A stretch of 64,000 nt of DNA from Arthrobacter sp. EM1 (GCF_029964055.1 NZ_CP124836.1:2914001-2978000), one strand, 5' to 3'. Counted from the first letter of the stretch, positions 1-8,462 are shown. Numbers and translations: made by a program. Notes: generated by a model not told the origin, from the letters alone.

Positions 1-521
1 CGGCCCTGACGGACGCCCTCGGCGGCGTCGACGTCGACATCAAGCAGCCCTTCACCGGCACCATCGACGACTTCGTGGACTTTCCGGCGGGTGTGAACAG
101 ACTGAACGGACCGCAGGCCCTGGCCTTTGTCCGCGAGCGCCATGCCTTCGCCGACGGCGACTACCAGAGGGTCCGGAACCAGCAGACGTTCCTGAAGGCC
201 GTGCTGGACAAAATGGCGGCCGAAGGCGGGCTCTCGGACGCCAACACCGTGAAGCAACTCGTGGCGACGGTCCTCCCGCACATCACCGTCGACCCGGGAC
301 TCACGCTGGAAACGCTGGAGCGGCTCGCCTCCAGCCTGCGAAGCACGGCACCAGGCAACGGTGTGTTCTTTACCCTGCCCACCGCCGGCGTTGGAACCAG
401 CAGTGACGGCCAATCCATCGTCCTGCAGGACCCCGCTGCCACGGCCGCCGTCTCGGCAGCACTGACCTCCGGGACCCTGCCCGGGTACATTGCCGCCAAC
501 AATCTTCAGAACGGGAACTGA
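1..521 (+). CDS. LytR-CpsA-Psr (LCP) family protein, C-terminal part
   Basis: Open at the left edge; codons are read from base 3 and the stop is TGA at 519-521. The visible part is the back half of an LCP domain: an ALTDALGGVDVDI stretch, then LNGPQALAFVRERHAF and GDYQRVRNQQ. The Arg-rich RERH and the RxxxQQ segment are hallmarks of the LCP fold, where arginines hold the polyprenyl pyrophosphate. LCP proteins are membrane-anchored enzymes that attach teichoic acids or other glycopolymers to peptidoglycan on the outer face of the membrane. The membrane anchor would lie upstream of the window. The last ~60 residues are a Ser/Thr/Ala-rich tail. The next gene follows after 45 bases. The family call is firm; the polymer attached cannot be told. 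Confidence 0.88.
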   Translation, partial: ALTDALGGVDVDIKQPFTGTIDDFVDFPAGVNRLNGPQALAFVRERHAFADGDYQRVRNQQTFLKAVLDKMAAEGGLSDANTVKQLVATVLPHITVDPGLTLETLERLASSLRSTAPGNGVFFTLPTAGVGTSSDGQSIVLQDPAATAAVSAALTSGTLPGYIAANNLQNGN

Positions 522-566
522 GGCACCCGCAGCAGTGACAGTGCTGCCGGACGGTAGATTGGAGCC

Positions 567-2768
567 ATGACCACGACTCCGGCGCAGCCGTCCCCGCAAG
601 CCCCCGTTGCCAAAAAAGTCCCCGCCGTCCGCACCCGCCACGGCGATGCCTTCGAGGACAACTACGAGTGGCTGCGAAACAAGGAATCCACCGAGGTCGT
701 GGAACTGCTCCAGGCTGAGAACGATTACCAGGAGGCCATGACTGCCCACCAGGAACCGCTGCGCGCGGCCATCTTCGCCGAGATCAAGGGCCGCACCCAG
801 GAGACGGACCTCTCCGTCCCCAACCGCAAGGACGGCTGGTGGTATTACACCCGTTCGGTGGAGGGCCAGGAATACGGCATCCAGTGCCGGGTACGGGCCC
901 AGGACACCGGGGACCGCGTCGCTGACTGGACTCCCCCCGCCGTCGAGGTCGGCGTCGACATTCCGGGCGAGGAAGTCCTGCTGGACGGCAACGCCGAAGC
1001 AGCGGGCCAGCCGTTCTTCGCCGTCGGCGGGGCCGCAGTGACCCTTGACGGGAATCTCTACGCCTACGCGGTGGACAACGCCGGGGACGAGCGGTTCACG
1101 CTGCGCATCAAGGACCTGCAAACCGGGGAGCTGCTCCCCGATCTGATCGAGAACATCTTCTACGGCATTTCCTTCTCCCCCGACGGTACCCGGATCTTCT
1201 ACACCGTGACAGATGATTCCTGGCGGCCGTACCAGGTGAAGTCGCATGTGCTCGGCACGCCCGTCACATCGGACAAAGTCATCTACCAGGAGGACGACGT
1301 CGCCATGTGGCTGGGCTTCGAGCTCTCCGCCGACCGGCGCCATCTGGTGCTGGGTATCGGCTGCTCAGAGTTCAGCGAAACCCGGCTGCTGCGCTTCGAC
1401 GCACCCGAGGCCGGGCTCAGCACGGTAATCTCCCGGGACGAACGCATCCTCTACGAGGCCGAACCCTTCCTGCTGGCCGGTGCCGAAACCATCCTGCTCA
1501 CCCACAACCGGGACGCCATCAATTCCATGGTCTCGCTGGTGGATCCGGCCGAACTTGCCAAGCCGCTCGCCGAGCAGGCCTGGACCACCGTCGTCGAGCA
1601 CTCCGACGAGGTGCGGGTCAACGGTGCCGGCGTCACGTCCACGCACCTGGTGGTCTCCGTCCGCAAGGACACGATCGAGCGGGTGCAGGTACTGCCGCTG
1701 GCCGGGCTCGGAACGCCGGAGCAGGGCGCGGCGGTGGAACCCGGCTTCGAGGAAGAGCTCTACACCGCGGGGGTTGCCGGTTCGGACTACGAGGCCCCCG
1801 TCATCCGGATGGGCTACACCTCCTATTTCACGCCGTCCCGGGTCTACGACTTTGTCCTGCCCACCGCGGAACAGCCCGCAGGCGTACTCCTGCTGCGCAA
1901 GGAAAGCCCGGTCCTGGGCGGCTACAACGCCGCGGACTACGTTGCCACCCGCGAATGGGCGGTGGCTGCGGACGGGACCAGGATCCCGCTGTCAGTGCTG
2001 CGCCATGCCGCCGTGCAGCAGGATTCGACGGCGGCAGGCCTGGTCTACGGCTACGGCTCCTACGAGATGAGCATGGACCCCGGCTTCGGCATCCCCCGGC
2101 TCTCCCTGTTGGACCGGGGCATCGTCTTTGTAATCGCGCACGTCCGCGGCGGCGGGGAACTGGGCCGGCACTGGTATGACGACGGCAAGAAGCTGCAGAA
2201 AAAGAACACCTTCACGGACTTCATCGCGGCCACTGACTGGCTGGCAGCGTCCGGCTGGGTGGACCCGGCACGGATCGCGGCGATGGGGGGCTCCGCCGGC
2301 GGCCTGCTGATGGGCGCCATCGCCAACCTGGCGCCGGAGAAGTACGCTGCGATCGTCGCGGCCGTTCCGTTCGTGGACGCCTTGACTACCATCCTGGACC
2401 CGGAGCTGCCGCTCTCCGCACTGGAATGGGAGGAATGGGGCAACCCGATCACGGACCCCGAAGTCTACGCGTACATGAAGTCCTACACCCCCTACGAAAA
2501 TGTCCGTGCGGTGGACTATCCCAAGATCGCGGCGGTCACCTCGTTTAATGACACGCGGGTGCTCTACGTGGAACCCGCGAAATGGGTGCAGCGGCTGCGC
2601 GAACTGAACACCGGCAGCGAGCCGATCGTGATGAAGATCGAGATGGAGGGCGGCCACGGCGGAGCGTCGGGCCGCTACGTGCAGTGGAAGGAACGCGCCT
2701 GGGACTACGCCTTCGTTGCCGACTCCCTGGCCGCCACGAAGCTCCTCCCGGGCGCCGGACTGAAATAG
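567..2768 (+). CDS. ptrB: S9 family prolyl oligopeptidase, oligopeptidase B type
   Basis: A 733-residue cytosolic serine peptidase, close to the usual ~700 residues of oligopeptidase B, which cleaves short peptides after basic residues. Residues 1-400 form the beta-propeller gate that restricts access to small peptides; the rest is the alpha/beta-hydrolase. The nucleophile lies in GGSAGG (Ser576), the acid in SFNDTRV (Asp662) and the base in GGHGG (His697), giving an intact triad in the expected order. There is no signal peptide. The ATG at 567 is preceded by TTGGAG at very short spacing. Oligopeptidase B fits better than prolyl endopeptidase because of the NDTRV and GGHGG motifs, but P1 specificity is inferred from family. 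Confidence 0.9.
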   Translation: MTTTPAQPSPQAPVAKKVPAVRTRHGDAFEDNYEWLRNKESTEVVELLQAENDYQEAMTAHQEPLRAAIFAEIKGRTQETDLSVPNRKDGWWYYTRSVEGQEYGIQCRVRAQDTGDRVADWTPPAVEVGVDIPGEEVLLDGNAEAAGQPFFAVGGAAVTLDGNLYAYAVDNAGDERFTLRIKDLQTGELLPDLIENIFYGISFSPDGTRIFYTVTDDSWRPYQVKSHVLGTPVTSDKVIYQEDDVAMWLGFELSADRRHLVLGIGCSEFSETRLLRFDAPEAGLSTVISRDERILYEAEPFLLAGAETILLTHNRDAINSMVSLVDPAELAKPLAEQAWTTVVEHSDEVRVNGAGVTSTHLVVSVRKDTIERVQVLPLAGLGTPEQGAAVEPGFEEELYTAGVAGSDYEAPVIRMGYTSYFTPSRVYDFVLPTAEQPAGVLLLRKESPVLGGYNAADYVATREWAVAADGTRIPLSVLRHAAVQQDSTAAGLVYGYGSYEMSMDPGFGIPRLSLLDRGIVFVIAHVRGGGELGRHWYDDGKKLQKKNTFTDFIAATDWLAASGWVDPARIAAMGGSAGGLLMGAIANLAPEKYAAIVAAVPFVDALTTILDPELPLSALEWEEWGNPITDPEVYAYMKSYTPYENVRAVDYPKIAAVTSFNDTRVLYVEPAKWVQRLRELNTGSEPIVMKIEMEGGHGGASGRYVQWKERAWDYAFVADSLAATKLLPGAGLK

Positions 2769-2893
2769 CCCGACCGGCGCTCCTGGTCCCAAAATTTCAT
2801 CATCATGCTTACTATTGACCTGCACAAGGCACGTTGGTGGAGACACTGCTCACTGGGGGCAGCGGAAACGGTGCCGGAACTAGGGAGTCAATC

Positions 2894-3676
2894 GTGAGTA
2901 CTGACCGAGCAATGAGCGGCCTGTCCGAAGAGGAACTGATGGCCGAGGGCGCCACCGCCCTGCCCGACAAGGAAGTGGCGTCCGTCCTGGACCTGAATGC
3001 CGACCTGAACCTGGGTATTGAAGCAGCCGCGCCGATCGACCTCGCCGTTGCGGCCAATGCCAACGTGGCGGCACCGATCGATGCCGCCGCCTCGGCGAAC
3101 ATCCTCTCCTTTGGTTCGGAGTCGCAGGCCCTTTCCGACCAGGGCGTCATCATCAACCAAGGCATCGTCGCAGACGCAAACGCCACGTCCGTCCAGGACA
3201 GCGGCATCGACCAGGCCACCGATTCCGGTGCACCTGCCGCCGATGCGCCCGCCGACGGAACGGCCGCGGCGGCCGACGCCGGGGGCTTGCTCTCCGACGG
3301 AAGCACCGCGCCGGTCAGCGGTGCTGTGGACGGCGTCGTGGACGGCGCCACGGGCGTGCTTCCGGACGGCACCGTTCCGGACGGCGCTCTTCCCGATGTT
3401 GGGGCGCTGCCGACTGACGCCGCCGGCGCCCTCAACGGCAACCTCCTCAACGTCAACGTCAACCTTGACGCCAACGCCGGAATCACCGCGCCGATCAACG
3501 GCGCGGTTGCTGCGAACGCCAACGTTGCCGCTCCGATTGACGCCGCCGTGGCCGCCAACATCGGTTCGATCGACAGCAACGCGTACGCTGTATCGCAGCA
3601 GGACGCGATCATCACCCAGAACATCGAGGGCGAGGCGACGGCGTCGGCCGATCAGCAGTCGAACATCCAGCAGTAA
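2894..3676 (+). CDS. Ala/Asp/Asn-rich repeat protein with leader-like N-terminus (candidate precursor)
   Basis: 260 residues from GTG 2894, chosen because AGGGAG lies 7 bases upstream; a longer frame from TTG 2834 has no such site. I do not recognise a named family. Residues 8-40 (SGLSEEELMAEGATALPDKE and on) are acidic and resemble RiPP leader peptides. Residues ~34-107 and ~184-260 are two diverged copies of one unit: each has an APIxxAVAANAN / VAAPIDAAxxANI core, then a Gln/Ser/Asn-rich part (SDQGVIINQ; SQQDAIITQN). The spacer 108-183 is low-complexity Gly/Ala/Asp. There are no Cys and no classical signal peptide or membrane segment. The next gene starts 7 bases downstream and encodes a PqqD-like domain fused to a membrane metalloprotease, so the two are probably made together. 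A structural or cell-wall-associated role is the alternative. Confidence 0.75.
   Translation: MSTDRAMSGLSEEELMAEGATALPDKEVASVLDLNADLNLGIEAAAPIDLAVAANANVAAPIDAAASANILSFGSESQALSDQGVIINQGIVADANATSVQDSGIDQATDSGAPAADAPADGTAAAADAGGLLSDGSTAPVSGAVDGVVDGATGVLPDGTVPDGALPDVGALPTDAAGALNGNLLNVNVNLDANAGITAPINGAVAANANVAAPIDAAVAANIGSIDSNAYAVSQQDAIITQNIEGEATASADQQSNIQQ
2993..3673 (+). repeat. Two diverged in-gene repeat units of ~75 codons
   Basis: The units are at about 2993-3214 and 3443-3673, inside the 260-residue protein. The best-kept part reads AVAANANVAAPIDAA in the second copy and LAVAANANVAAPIDAA in the first. The DNA has drifted more than the protein, which suggests an old duplication held by selection on the protein. 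Confidence 0.7.
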
Positions 3677-3683
3677 CAGCCAT

Positions 3684-6074
3684 ATGACTATCTTGCATGG
3701 CGGGCCGTCCGCACAGGGCGGCCCGCCGGCCCCCGCTACGGCCGGCACCGTACCGCCGCCCGCTCTTGCCGACGGCGTCCAGCTGATCGGCGAGACGAAG
3801 GGCTCCGGCTACAAGAAGGCCCCGTCCCTTGTCCGACGATCCGACGGACAAACGATCCAGCTGACGCGCCTGCTCTACCTGGTGCTGGAGGCCGTGGACG
3901 GGCGGCGCAGCCTTGAAGAGATAGCTCAGCATGCCGGCAAAGCCTCCGGGAAGCCGGTCAGTGCCGGCAACATCCGGACCCTGATCGATACCCAGCTCCT
4001 CCCGCTGGGCCTCCTGCGGCTGGCCGACGGTTCACAGCCCGAAGTCAAGAAGTCCACCCCGCTCCTTGGCATGCGGTTCCGGTACTCCGTCACGGATCCG
4101 GAGCGCACGCGGAAACTCACCTCGCCGTTTGCCGCGCTGTTCAACCCGCTGATCGTGGTGGCCGTGACCGCCGCCTTCCTCGCCACCTGCTGGTGGGTAC
4201 TGATGGTCAAGGGGCTCGCCTCGGCAACCCACGAGGCCTTCGCCAATCCTGGCCTAGTGCTGCTGATCCTGCTGGTCACGGTGCTCTCAGCCGGCTTCCA
4301 CGAATTCGGCCACGCTGCCGCCGCCCGGCGCGGCGGCGCCACGCCGGGGGCCATGGGCACCGGCTTGTACCTGCTGTGGCCGGCGTTCTACACCGACGTC
4401 ACCGATTCCTACCGGCTGGGCCGCGCCGGCCGGATCCGCACGGACCTGGGCGGCCTGTACTTCAACGCGATCGTGGCCGTGGCCATCATGGCTGTCTGGT
4501 GGGCCACCGGCTTCGACGCGCTGCTGCTGGTGGTGGCCACTCAGATCCTGCAGATGGTCCGGCAGTTGCTGCCCATGGTCCGCTTCGACGGGTACCACAT
4601 CCTCGCCGACGCCACCGGGGTGCCGGACCTGTTCCAGCGGATCAAGCCGACCCTGTTGGCCTTGATTCCCTGGCGCAAAACAGATCCCGAAGCGCAGCTC
4701 CTCAAGCCCTGGGCACGGGCCGTCGTCACCGTGTGGGTGCTCGTCACTGTTCCCCTGCTGGCCTTCAGCCTGGTCACCATGGTCGTCACCCTGCCGCGGA
4801 TCCTCGGCACCGCCTGGGACAACGGCTGGAAGCAGCAGGCCATGCTCTCCCAGAGCGCCGCTGCCGGGGACTTTGCCGACGCTGCCGTGCGCGTGCTGGC
4901 GATCATCTGCATTGCCCTGCCCGTCTTGGCCATCTTCTACATCCTGCTGCGCCTGGTCCGGCAAGTCGTCACCGGCCTCTGGCAGCGGACCCGCGGCAAG
5001 GCTTTGCAACGCGGAACGGCGATCGCCGCGATTGCGGCCCTCACTGCCGGCCTGGCGTGGGCCTGGTGGCCCGGCGCCGAGAGCTACCGCCCGGTCCAGC
5101 CCTACGAACGCGGCACCCTGGCCGACGCCACCACCGCAATCTTCCCTGCAGACTCGGACAGGGGGATGAAGCAGGGGCAGGCCGGCCGGACGGTGGCGCT
5201 CTGGCCCCAGGGGGCCCGCAAGCCCACCCGCGAGGAACCGCAGCTGAGCATGGTGCTGCTGCCCCGGTACACCCCTGCCCCGACCGCCGGAACCGGCACA
5301 CCGACGTCGGCCCCGCCCTGGGTGTTCCCCTTCGCCCAGCCGGAGACGCCCGCGGAGGGCGGCAACCAGTCGCTCGCGGTCAACACTACCGACGGCTCCG
5401 TCACCTACGACGTGGCTTTCGCTCTCGTCTGGGCTGAGGGCGGGGATGACGTCCGGAACCGAAACGAGGCTTACGCCTTCGCGAGCTGCACGGACTGCGC
5501 CGCCGTCGCGGTCGGGTTCCAAGTGATACTGATCGTGGGGCAGGCCGATGTGATCGTCCCCGAAAACCTTTCGGCCGCTGCCAACTACGACTGCCTCAGG
5601 TGCCTCACCTACGCCCTGGCCAGCCAGCTGGTCCTCACCCTGGACGGTCCGCTGAGCTCGGACAGCATGTCCAGGCTGCAGGCGCTGTGGCAGCAGATCG
5701 CGGAGTACGGCCGGAACCTGCAGAACGTCCCGCTCTCCGAGATCCAGGGGAAGCTGGAGGGGTTCAAGGAACAGATCATTGAGCTCGTCCGGACCGACCC
5801 CAGTGCGGCCCCAGGCGGCGCAGGCATCCCGACCACGTCGCCGGCTGCCTCACCGGGAGCCACGCAGTCCCCGTCGCCCGAGGCCACGGTGCCGTCGTCG
5901 CCGGGTGTAACGGTCGCTCCCACGCCTAATCCCACGCTGGCGCCCGCTCCCACGTCCGACCCCGACCCCGACCCCAGCCAGTCTGCTGCCCCTACGGCCC
6001 CGGTCCCCGCGCCGAGTCCCGGCGGGGAGACGGCCCCGGCCCCTGCGGCGACCACGGACCCGCCCGCCCCGTAG
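3684..6074 (+). CDS. PqqD-like domain fused to M50/S2P-like membrane metalloprotease
   Basis: 796 residues from ATG 3684. Residues ~35-110 look like a PqqD-type winged helix (VRRSDGQTIQLTRLLYLVLE, then SLEEIAQHAG and LLPLGLLR), the fold that binds leader peptides in RiPP systems. Hydrophobic segments begin at ~153, and HEFGH at 206-210 is the HExxH zinc motif inside one of them. RFDGYHILAD (Asp302) is the likely third ligand region of site-2-protease/YydH-like peptidases. Further membrane segments lie near 260-290, 350-380, 410-440 and 460. The C-terminal ~300 residues are probably outside the cell and carry two CxxC pairs (CTDC, CLRC), ending in a Pro/Thr/Ser-rich tail. It is co-transcribed with the repeat protein upstream, its likely substrate. 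The protease fold is fairly secure; the target and any modification chemistry are inferred. Confidence 0.75.
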   Translation: MTILHGGPSAQGGPPAPATAGTVPPPALADGVQLIGETKGSGYKKAPSLVRRSDGQTIQLTRLLYLVLEAVDGRRSLEEIAQHAGKASGKPVSAGNIRTLIDTQLLPLGLLRLADGSQPEVKKSTPLLGMRFRYSVTDPERTRKLTSPFAALFNPLIVVAVTAAFLATCWWVLMVKGLASATHEAFANPGLVLLILLVTVLSAGFHEFGHAAAARRGGATPGAMGTGLYLLWPAFYTDVTDSYRLGRAGRIRTDLGGLYFNAIVAVAIMAVWWATGFDALLLVVATQILQMVRQLLPMVRFDGYHILADATGVPDLFQRIKPTLLALIPWRKTDPEAQLLKPWARAVVTVWVLVTVPLLAFSLVTMVVTLPRILGTAWDNGWKQQAMLSQSAAAGDFADAAVRVLAIICIALPVLAIFYILLRLVRQVVTGLWQRTRGKALQRGTAIAAIAALTAGLAWAWWPGAESYRPVQPYERGTLADATTAIFPADSDRGMKQGQAGRTVALWPQGARKPTREEPQLSMVLLPRYTPAPTAGTGTPTSAPPWVFPFAQPETPAEGGNQSLAVNTTDGSVTYDVAFALVWAEGGDDVRNRNEAYAFASCTDCAAVAVGFQVILIVGQADVIVPENLSAAANYDCLRCLTYALASQLVLTLDGPLSSDSMSRLQALWQQIAEYGRNLQNVPLSEIQGKLEGFKEQIIELVRTDPSAAPGGAGIPTTSPAASPGATQSPSPEATVPSSPGVTVAPTPNPTLAPAPTSDPDPDPSQSAAPTAPVPAPSPGGETAPAPAATTDPPAP

Positions 6075-6159
6075 GCCGCCCGGGCCGGGGCGCAGGTGGG
6101 CATGTGGACTCGTGGGGTCGTGGGCTAAATCGTCGGTCGCGTAAGCACGCCGCCGGAGA

Positions 6160-6189
6160 TGGCCGCTACGGTAACATCCGTAGCGGCCA
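6160..6189. terminator. Perfect 12-bp hairpin between convergent genes
   Basis: TGGCCGCTACGG and its exact complement enclose a six-base loop (TAACAT). It lies 85 bases after the metalloprotease stop and 22 bases after the end of the facing acetyltransferase gene, so it could stop transcription from both sides. No U-run follows on either strand. Confidence 0.6.
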
Positions 6190-6211
6190 CCCCCGCCTTA
6201 TTCGTTGAGTC

Positions 6212-6772
6212 CTAAGCCGGCCGCAGGGACATCCACTCGTCCGCGAGGATGGCGAAGACGACTTCCGTGGCCCACTGCCCCTTGTAGTGCCACTTGTCCA
6301 GCTGCGTAGCTTCCAGCCGCATGCCGAGCCGTTCGCACAGCGCAGCGGAGGCCGCGTTGAGGGCATCAAGCTTGGCATTGATCCGGTGGAAGCCGAGCTC
6401 CTCGAAACCAAGCCTCAGCAGCGCCTGTGCCGCTTCGGTTGCGATGCCTTTGCCCCGTGCCGCCGGGGCGAGGCTCCAGCCGATCTCCGCCTGACCGCGG
6501 CCCGGCAACCACTTCAGCACCACCTCGCCGAGCAAACCGGGCGAGTCCGCAGCCTCGATGGCCAGGCAGATCCAGTCGCCCTCCTGCTCGAAGACGAAAT
6601 TGGCGTATTTGCCCACGGACTCCATGGACTTGGTGTAGCTCTTCGCCTCCCCCGGCAGGAACCTGGCGGTTTCGGGCAGCGAATGGTAGGCGTGGTACGC
6701 AGCCAGGTCCCCGGCCCGGAAGCGGCGCAGGACCAGCCGTTCGGTGCGCAGGGGCAGATTCAGTTCCGTCAT
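6212..6772 (-). CDS. GNAT family N-acetyltransferase (RimJ/RimL-like)
   Basis: 186 residues. It opens with LPLRTERLVLRRFRAGDLAA, typical of the RimJ/RimL acetyltransferase branch. The acetyl-CoA loop is ARGKGIATEAAQALL (motif A, R/QxxGxG/A), followed by FHRINAKLDALNAASAALCERLGM, the usual motif B region. Such enzymes move an acetyl group from acetyl-CoA to a protein N-terminus or a small amine in the cytosol. The gene stands alone: a hairpin follows its stop, and a long palindromic repeat separates its start from ackA. The substrate is unknown. Confidence 0.88.
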   Translation of the reverse strand: MTELNLPLRTERLVLRRFRAGDLAAYHAYHSLPETARFLPGEAKSYTKSMESVGKYANFVFEQEGDWICLAIEAADSPGLLGEVVLKWLPGRGQAEIGWSLAPAARGKGIATEAAQALLRLGFEELGFHRINAKLDALNAASAALCERLGMRLEATQLDKWHYKGQWATEVVFAILADEWMSLRPA

Positions 6773-6789
6773 GGCCCCAAGGCTACCCG

Positions 6790-6855
6790 CCCAACTGACT
6801 CGCAGTTACGGCCGTTATGGGCGCCCAAAACGGCCCCTGCTGCGAGTCAGTTGGG
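6790..6855. repeat. Long intergenic inverted repeat (16-bp arms)
   Basis: CCCAACTGACTCGCAG (6790-6805) is exactly complementary to CTGCGAGTCAGTTGGG (6840-6855). A second inner pairing, GGCCGTT with AACGGCC, surrounds a GGGCGCCC palindrome. It occupies nearly the whole gap between the end of ackA and the start of the acetyltransferase gene. It can act as a terminator for ackA, and the form is that of a dispersed intergenic repeat. Confidence 0.7.
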
Positions 6856-6858
6856 AGG

Positions 6859-8028
6859 TCACCGAGCAGGCGACGAGGAGGAGACGACGGCGGCCGTAGC
6901 CTCCGCGATGGCACGCTCCTCATCGGTGGGAACTACCAGTACGGGAATGGCCGAGGACGTCGAGGAGATGACCCGGGGCTCCCGGGAGCGTTCGCCGTTC
7001 ACGCCGGCGTCGAGCTGAACGCCCAGGGCGCCCAGCCGCTCCGCCACCAGGGCGCGGAACTGATGCGAGTTTTCCCCAATCCCGGCCGTGAACACCAGAG
7101 CCTTCGCCCCGCCGACGGCCACGTGGTAGCCGCCGATGTACTTGGCAAGCCGGTAGGAGGCGACGGCGAGGGCCATGGCGGCTTTGGCGTCCCCGGCCCC
7201 GGCGGCCTCCACCACGGAACGCATGTCGTTGTTGCCGGCCAGGCCCTTGAGCCCGGACTGCCGGTTGAGCATGGCGTCCAGATCCTCCGGGGACCACCCG
7301 GCCCGGCCCAGGAAGACCAGGATGGAGGGGTCCAGGTCACCGGAGCGGGTACCCATCACCAGCCCCTCCAGCGGCGTGAAGCCCATGGAGGTGTCAATGG
7401 ACTGTCCGCCGCGGATCGCCGCGACCGAGGCGCCGTTGCCCAGATGCGCAATGACGGCGTCGAACTCCTCGGACGGGATGTCCAGCAGCGCCGCGGCCCG
7501 GTGCGCTACGTATTCGTGCGAGGTGCCGTGGAAGCCGTAGCGGCGGATTCCATGGTTGCTGTAGAGCTCGTCCGGCACCGCGTAGCGCCAAGCGTACTCC
7601 GGAAGGGTGCGGTGGAACGCGGTGTCGAACACTGCCACCTGCGGTATGTCCGGCCATTTCTTCGCGATCGCGCGGATGCCGAGCACGTTCGCCGGGTTGT
7701 GCAGCGGAGCCAGCGGATTAAGCCGCTCGATGGCGCGGATGATTTCGTTGGTAACCAGGACCGGCTCGGCGAAGCGTTCCCCGCCGTGCACCACCCGGTG
7801 CCCGACGGCGTCGAGCGCCCGGCCGCCGAGGGCCGCGTGGATCTTCGCATCCACACGCTCCAGTGCCTCCGCGTGGTCCCGGGGGCCTTCGATCCGGCCG
7901 TCGCCCCCGCCGCCGTTGCCCATCCCGATCTCCTCGACGAGTCCTTCGGCAAGCACACTGCCGGCATCGACGTCGCGCACCTGGTACTTCAGCGACGACG
8001 AGCCGGAGTTGATAACGAGCACGAGCAT
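6859..8028 (-). CDS. ackA: Acetate kinase
   Basis: 389 residues, normal for the family. It makes ATP and acetate from acetyl phosphate and ADP, or runs in reverse. Seen in the sequence: MLVLVINSGSSSLKYQV (adenosine/phosphate motif), GHRVVHGGERF, HNPANVLGIRA, FHGTSHEYV, and HLGNGASVAAI with the phosphate-2 loop. It lies downstream of pta on the same strand, but a 435-base gap holding a small opposite-strand gene separates them, so it probably has its own promoter. Overflow metabolism and acetate assimilation are the likely roles. Confidence 0.97.
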   Translation of the reverse strand: MLVLVINSGSSSLKYQVRDVDAGSVLAEGLVEEIGMGNGGGGDGRIEGPRDHAEALERVDAKIHAALGGRALDAVGHRVVHGGERFAEPVLVTNEIIRAIERLNPLAPLHNPANVLGIRAIAKKWPDIPQVAVFDTAFHRTLPEYAWRYAVPDELYSNHGIRRYGFHGTSHEYVAHRAAALLDIPSEEFDAVIAHLGNGASVAAIRGGQSIDTSMGFTPLEGLVMGTRSGDLDPSILVFLGRAGWSPEDLDAMLNRQSGLKGLAGNNDMRSVVEAAGAGDAKAAMALAVASYRLAKYIGGYHVAVGGAKALVFTAGIGENSHQFRALVAERLGALGVQLDAGVNGERSREPRVISSTSSAIPVLVVPTDEERAIAEATAAVVSSSSPAR

Positions 8029-8213
8029 GGGGCCTCCTACGCCTTGGCTGCTGGGCTGACCCCGAAGGGCGCGCCGGGACGGGCATCACGCCGGAGCCTG
8101 TCGGAGCGCTCCTGGAAACCACTATAAATTGCCCGGCCGGCCATCCGTTGCGAAGAGCCGCGGCGGCGGTTTAGAGTCGGCGGACCACCTGGACGACTCC
8201 TGAAGGGATTTCC

Positions 8214-8462
8214 ATGACTGAGAACGCAACCCCTAACGACAGCGCCGAACCGGACAGCGGGTCCGGCACGCCGGATCCCACCGGGGTGGAGGGCGCGAAC
8301 CCGGCCCTCGACGACACCGGGAAGCTTAAGGCCGCCGAAGTCGGGAAAGCCGCCGAGGCCCCCGAAAACCTGGCGGACCTGGATCTCACGCCTACGGGCC
8401 TGGCCGACGCACCTGCCGAGCAGGAAGATCCTGACAGCCCGGCAAATCCGGAAAACAGCTGA
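8214..8462 (+). CDS. Small acidic, probably disordered protein
   Basis: 82 residues, rich in Asp, Glu, Pro, Ala and Gly, with no Cys, Trp or hydrophobic core. I recognise no family. GAAGGGA lies 6-7 bases before the ATG, which argues that it is translated. It is divergent from ackA and converges on pta: its TGA (8460-8462) directly touches the pta stop codon (8463-8465), so read-through would run antisense into pta. It may be a lineage-specific small protein. Confidence 0.6.
   Translation: MTENATPNDSAEPDSGSGTPDPTGVEGANPALDDTGKLKAAEVGKAAEAPENLADLDLTPTGLADAPAEQEDPDSPANPENS

Noticed and set aside
4193..5437. Long Arg/Gly/His-rich frames within the metalloprotease gene
   Set aside because: Composition is that of an out-of-frame read of GC-rich coding DNA, while the metalloprotease frame has HEFGH and membrane helices.
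6817..8127. 436-codon open frame opposite ackA
   Set aside because: It lies antisense to a clear acetate kinase, has no recognisable motif and is explained by GC-rich third positions.
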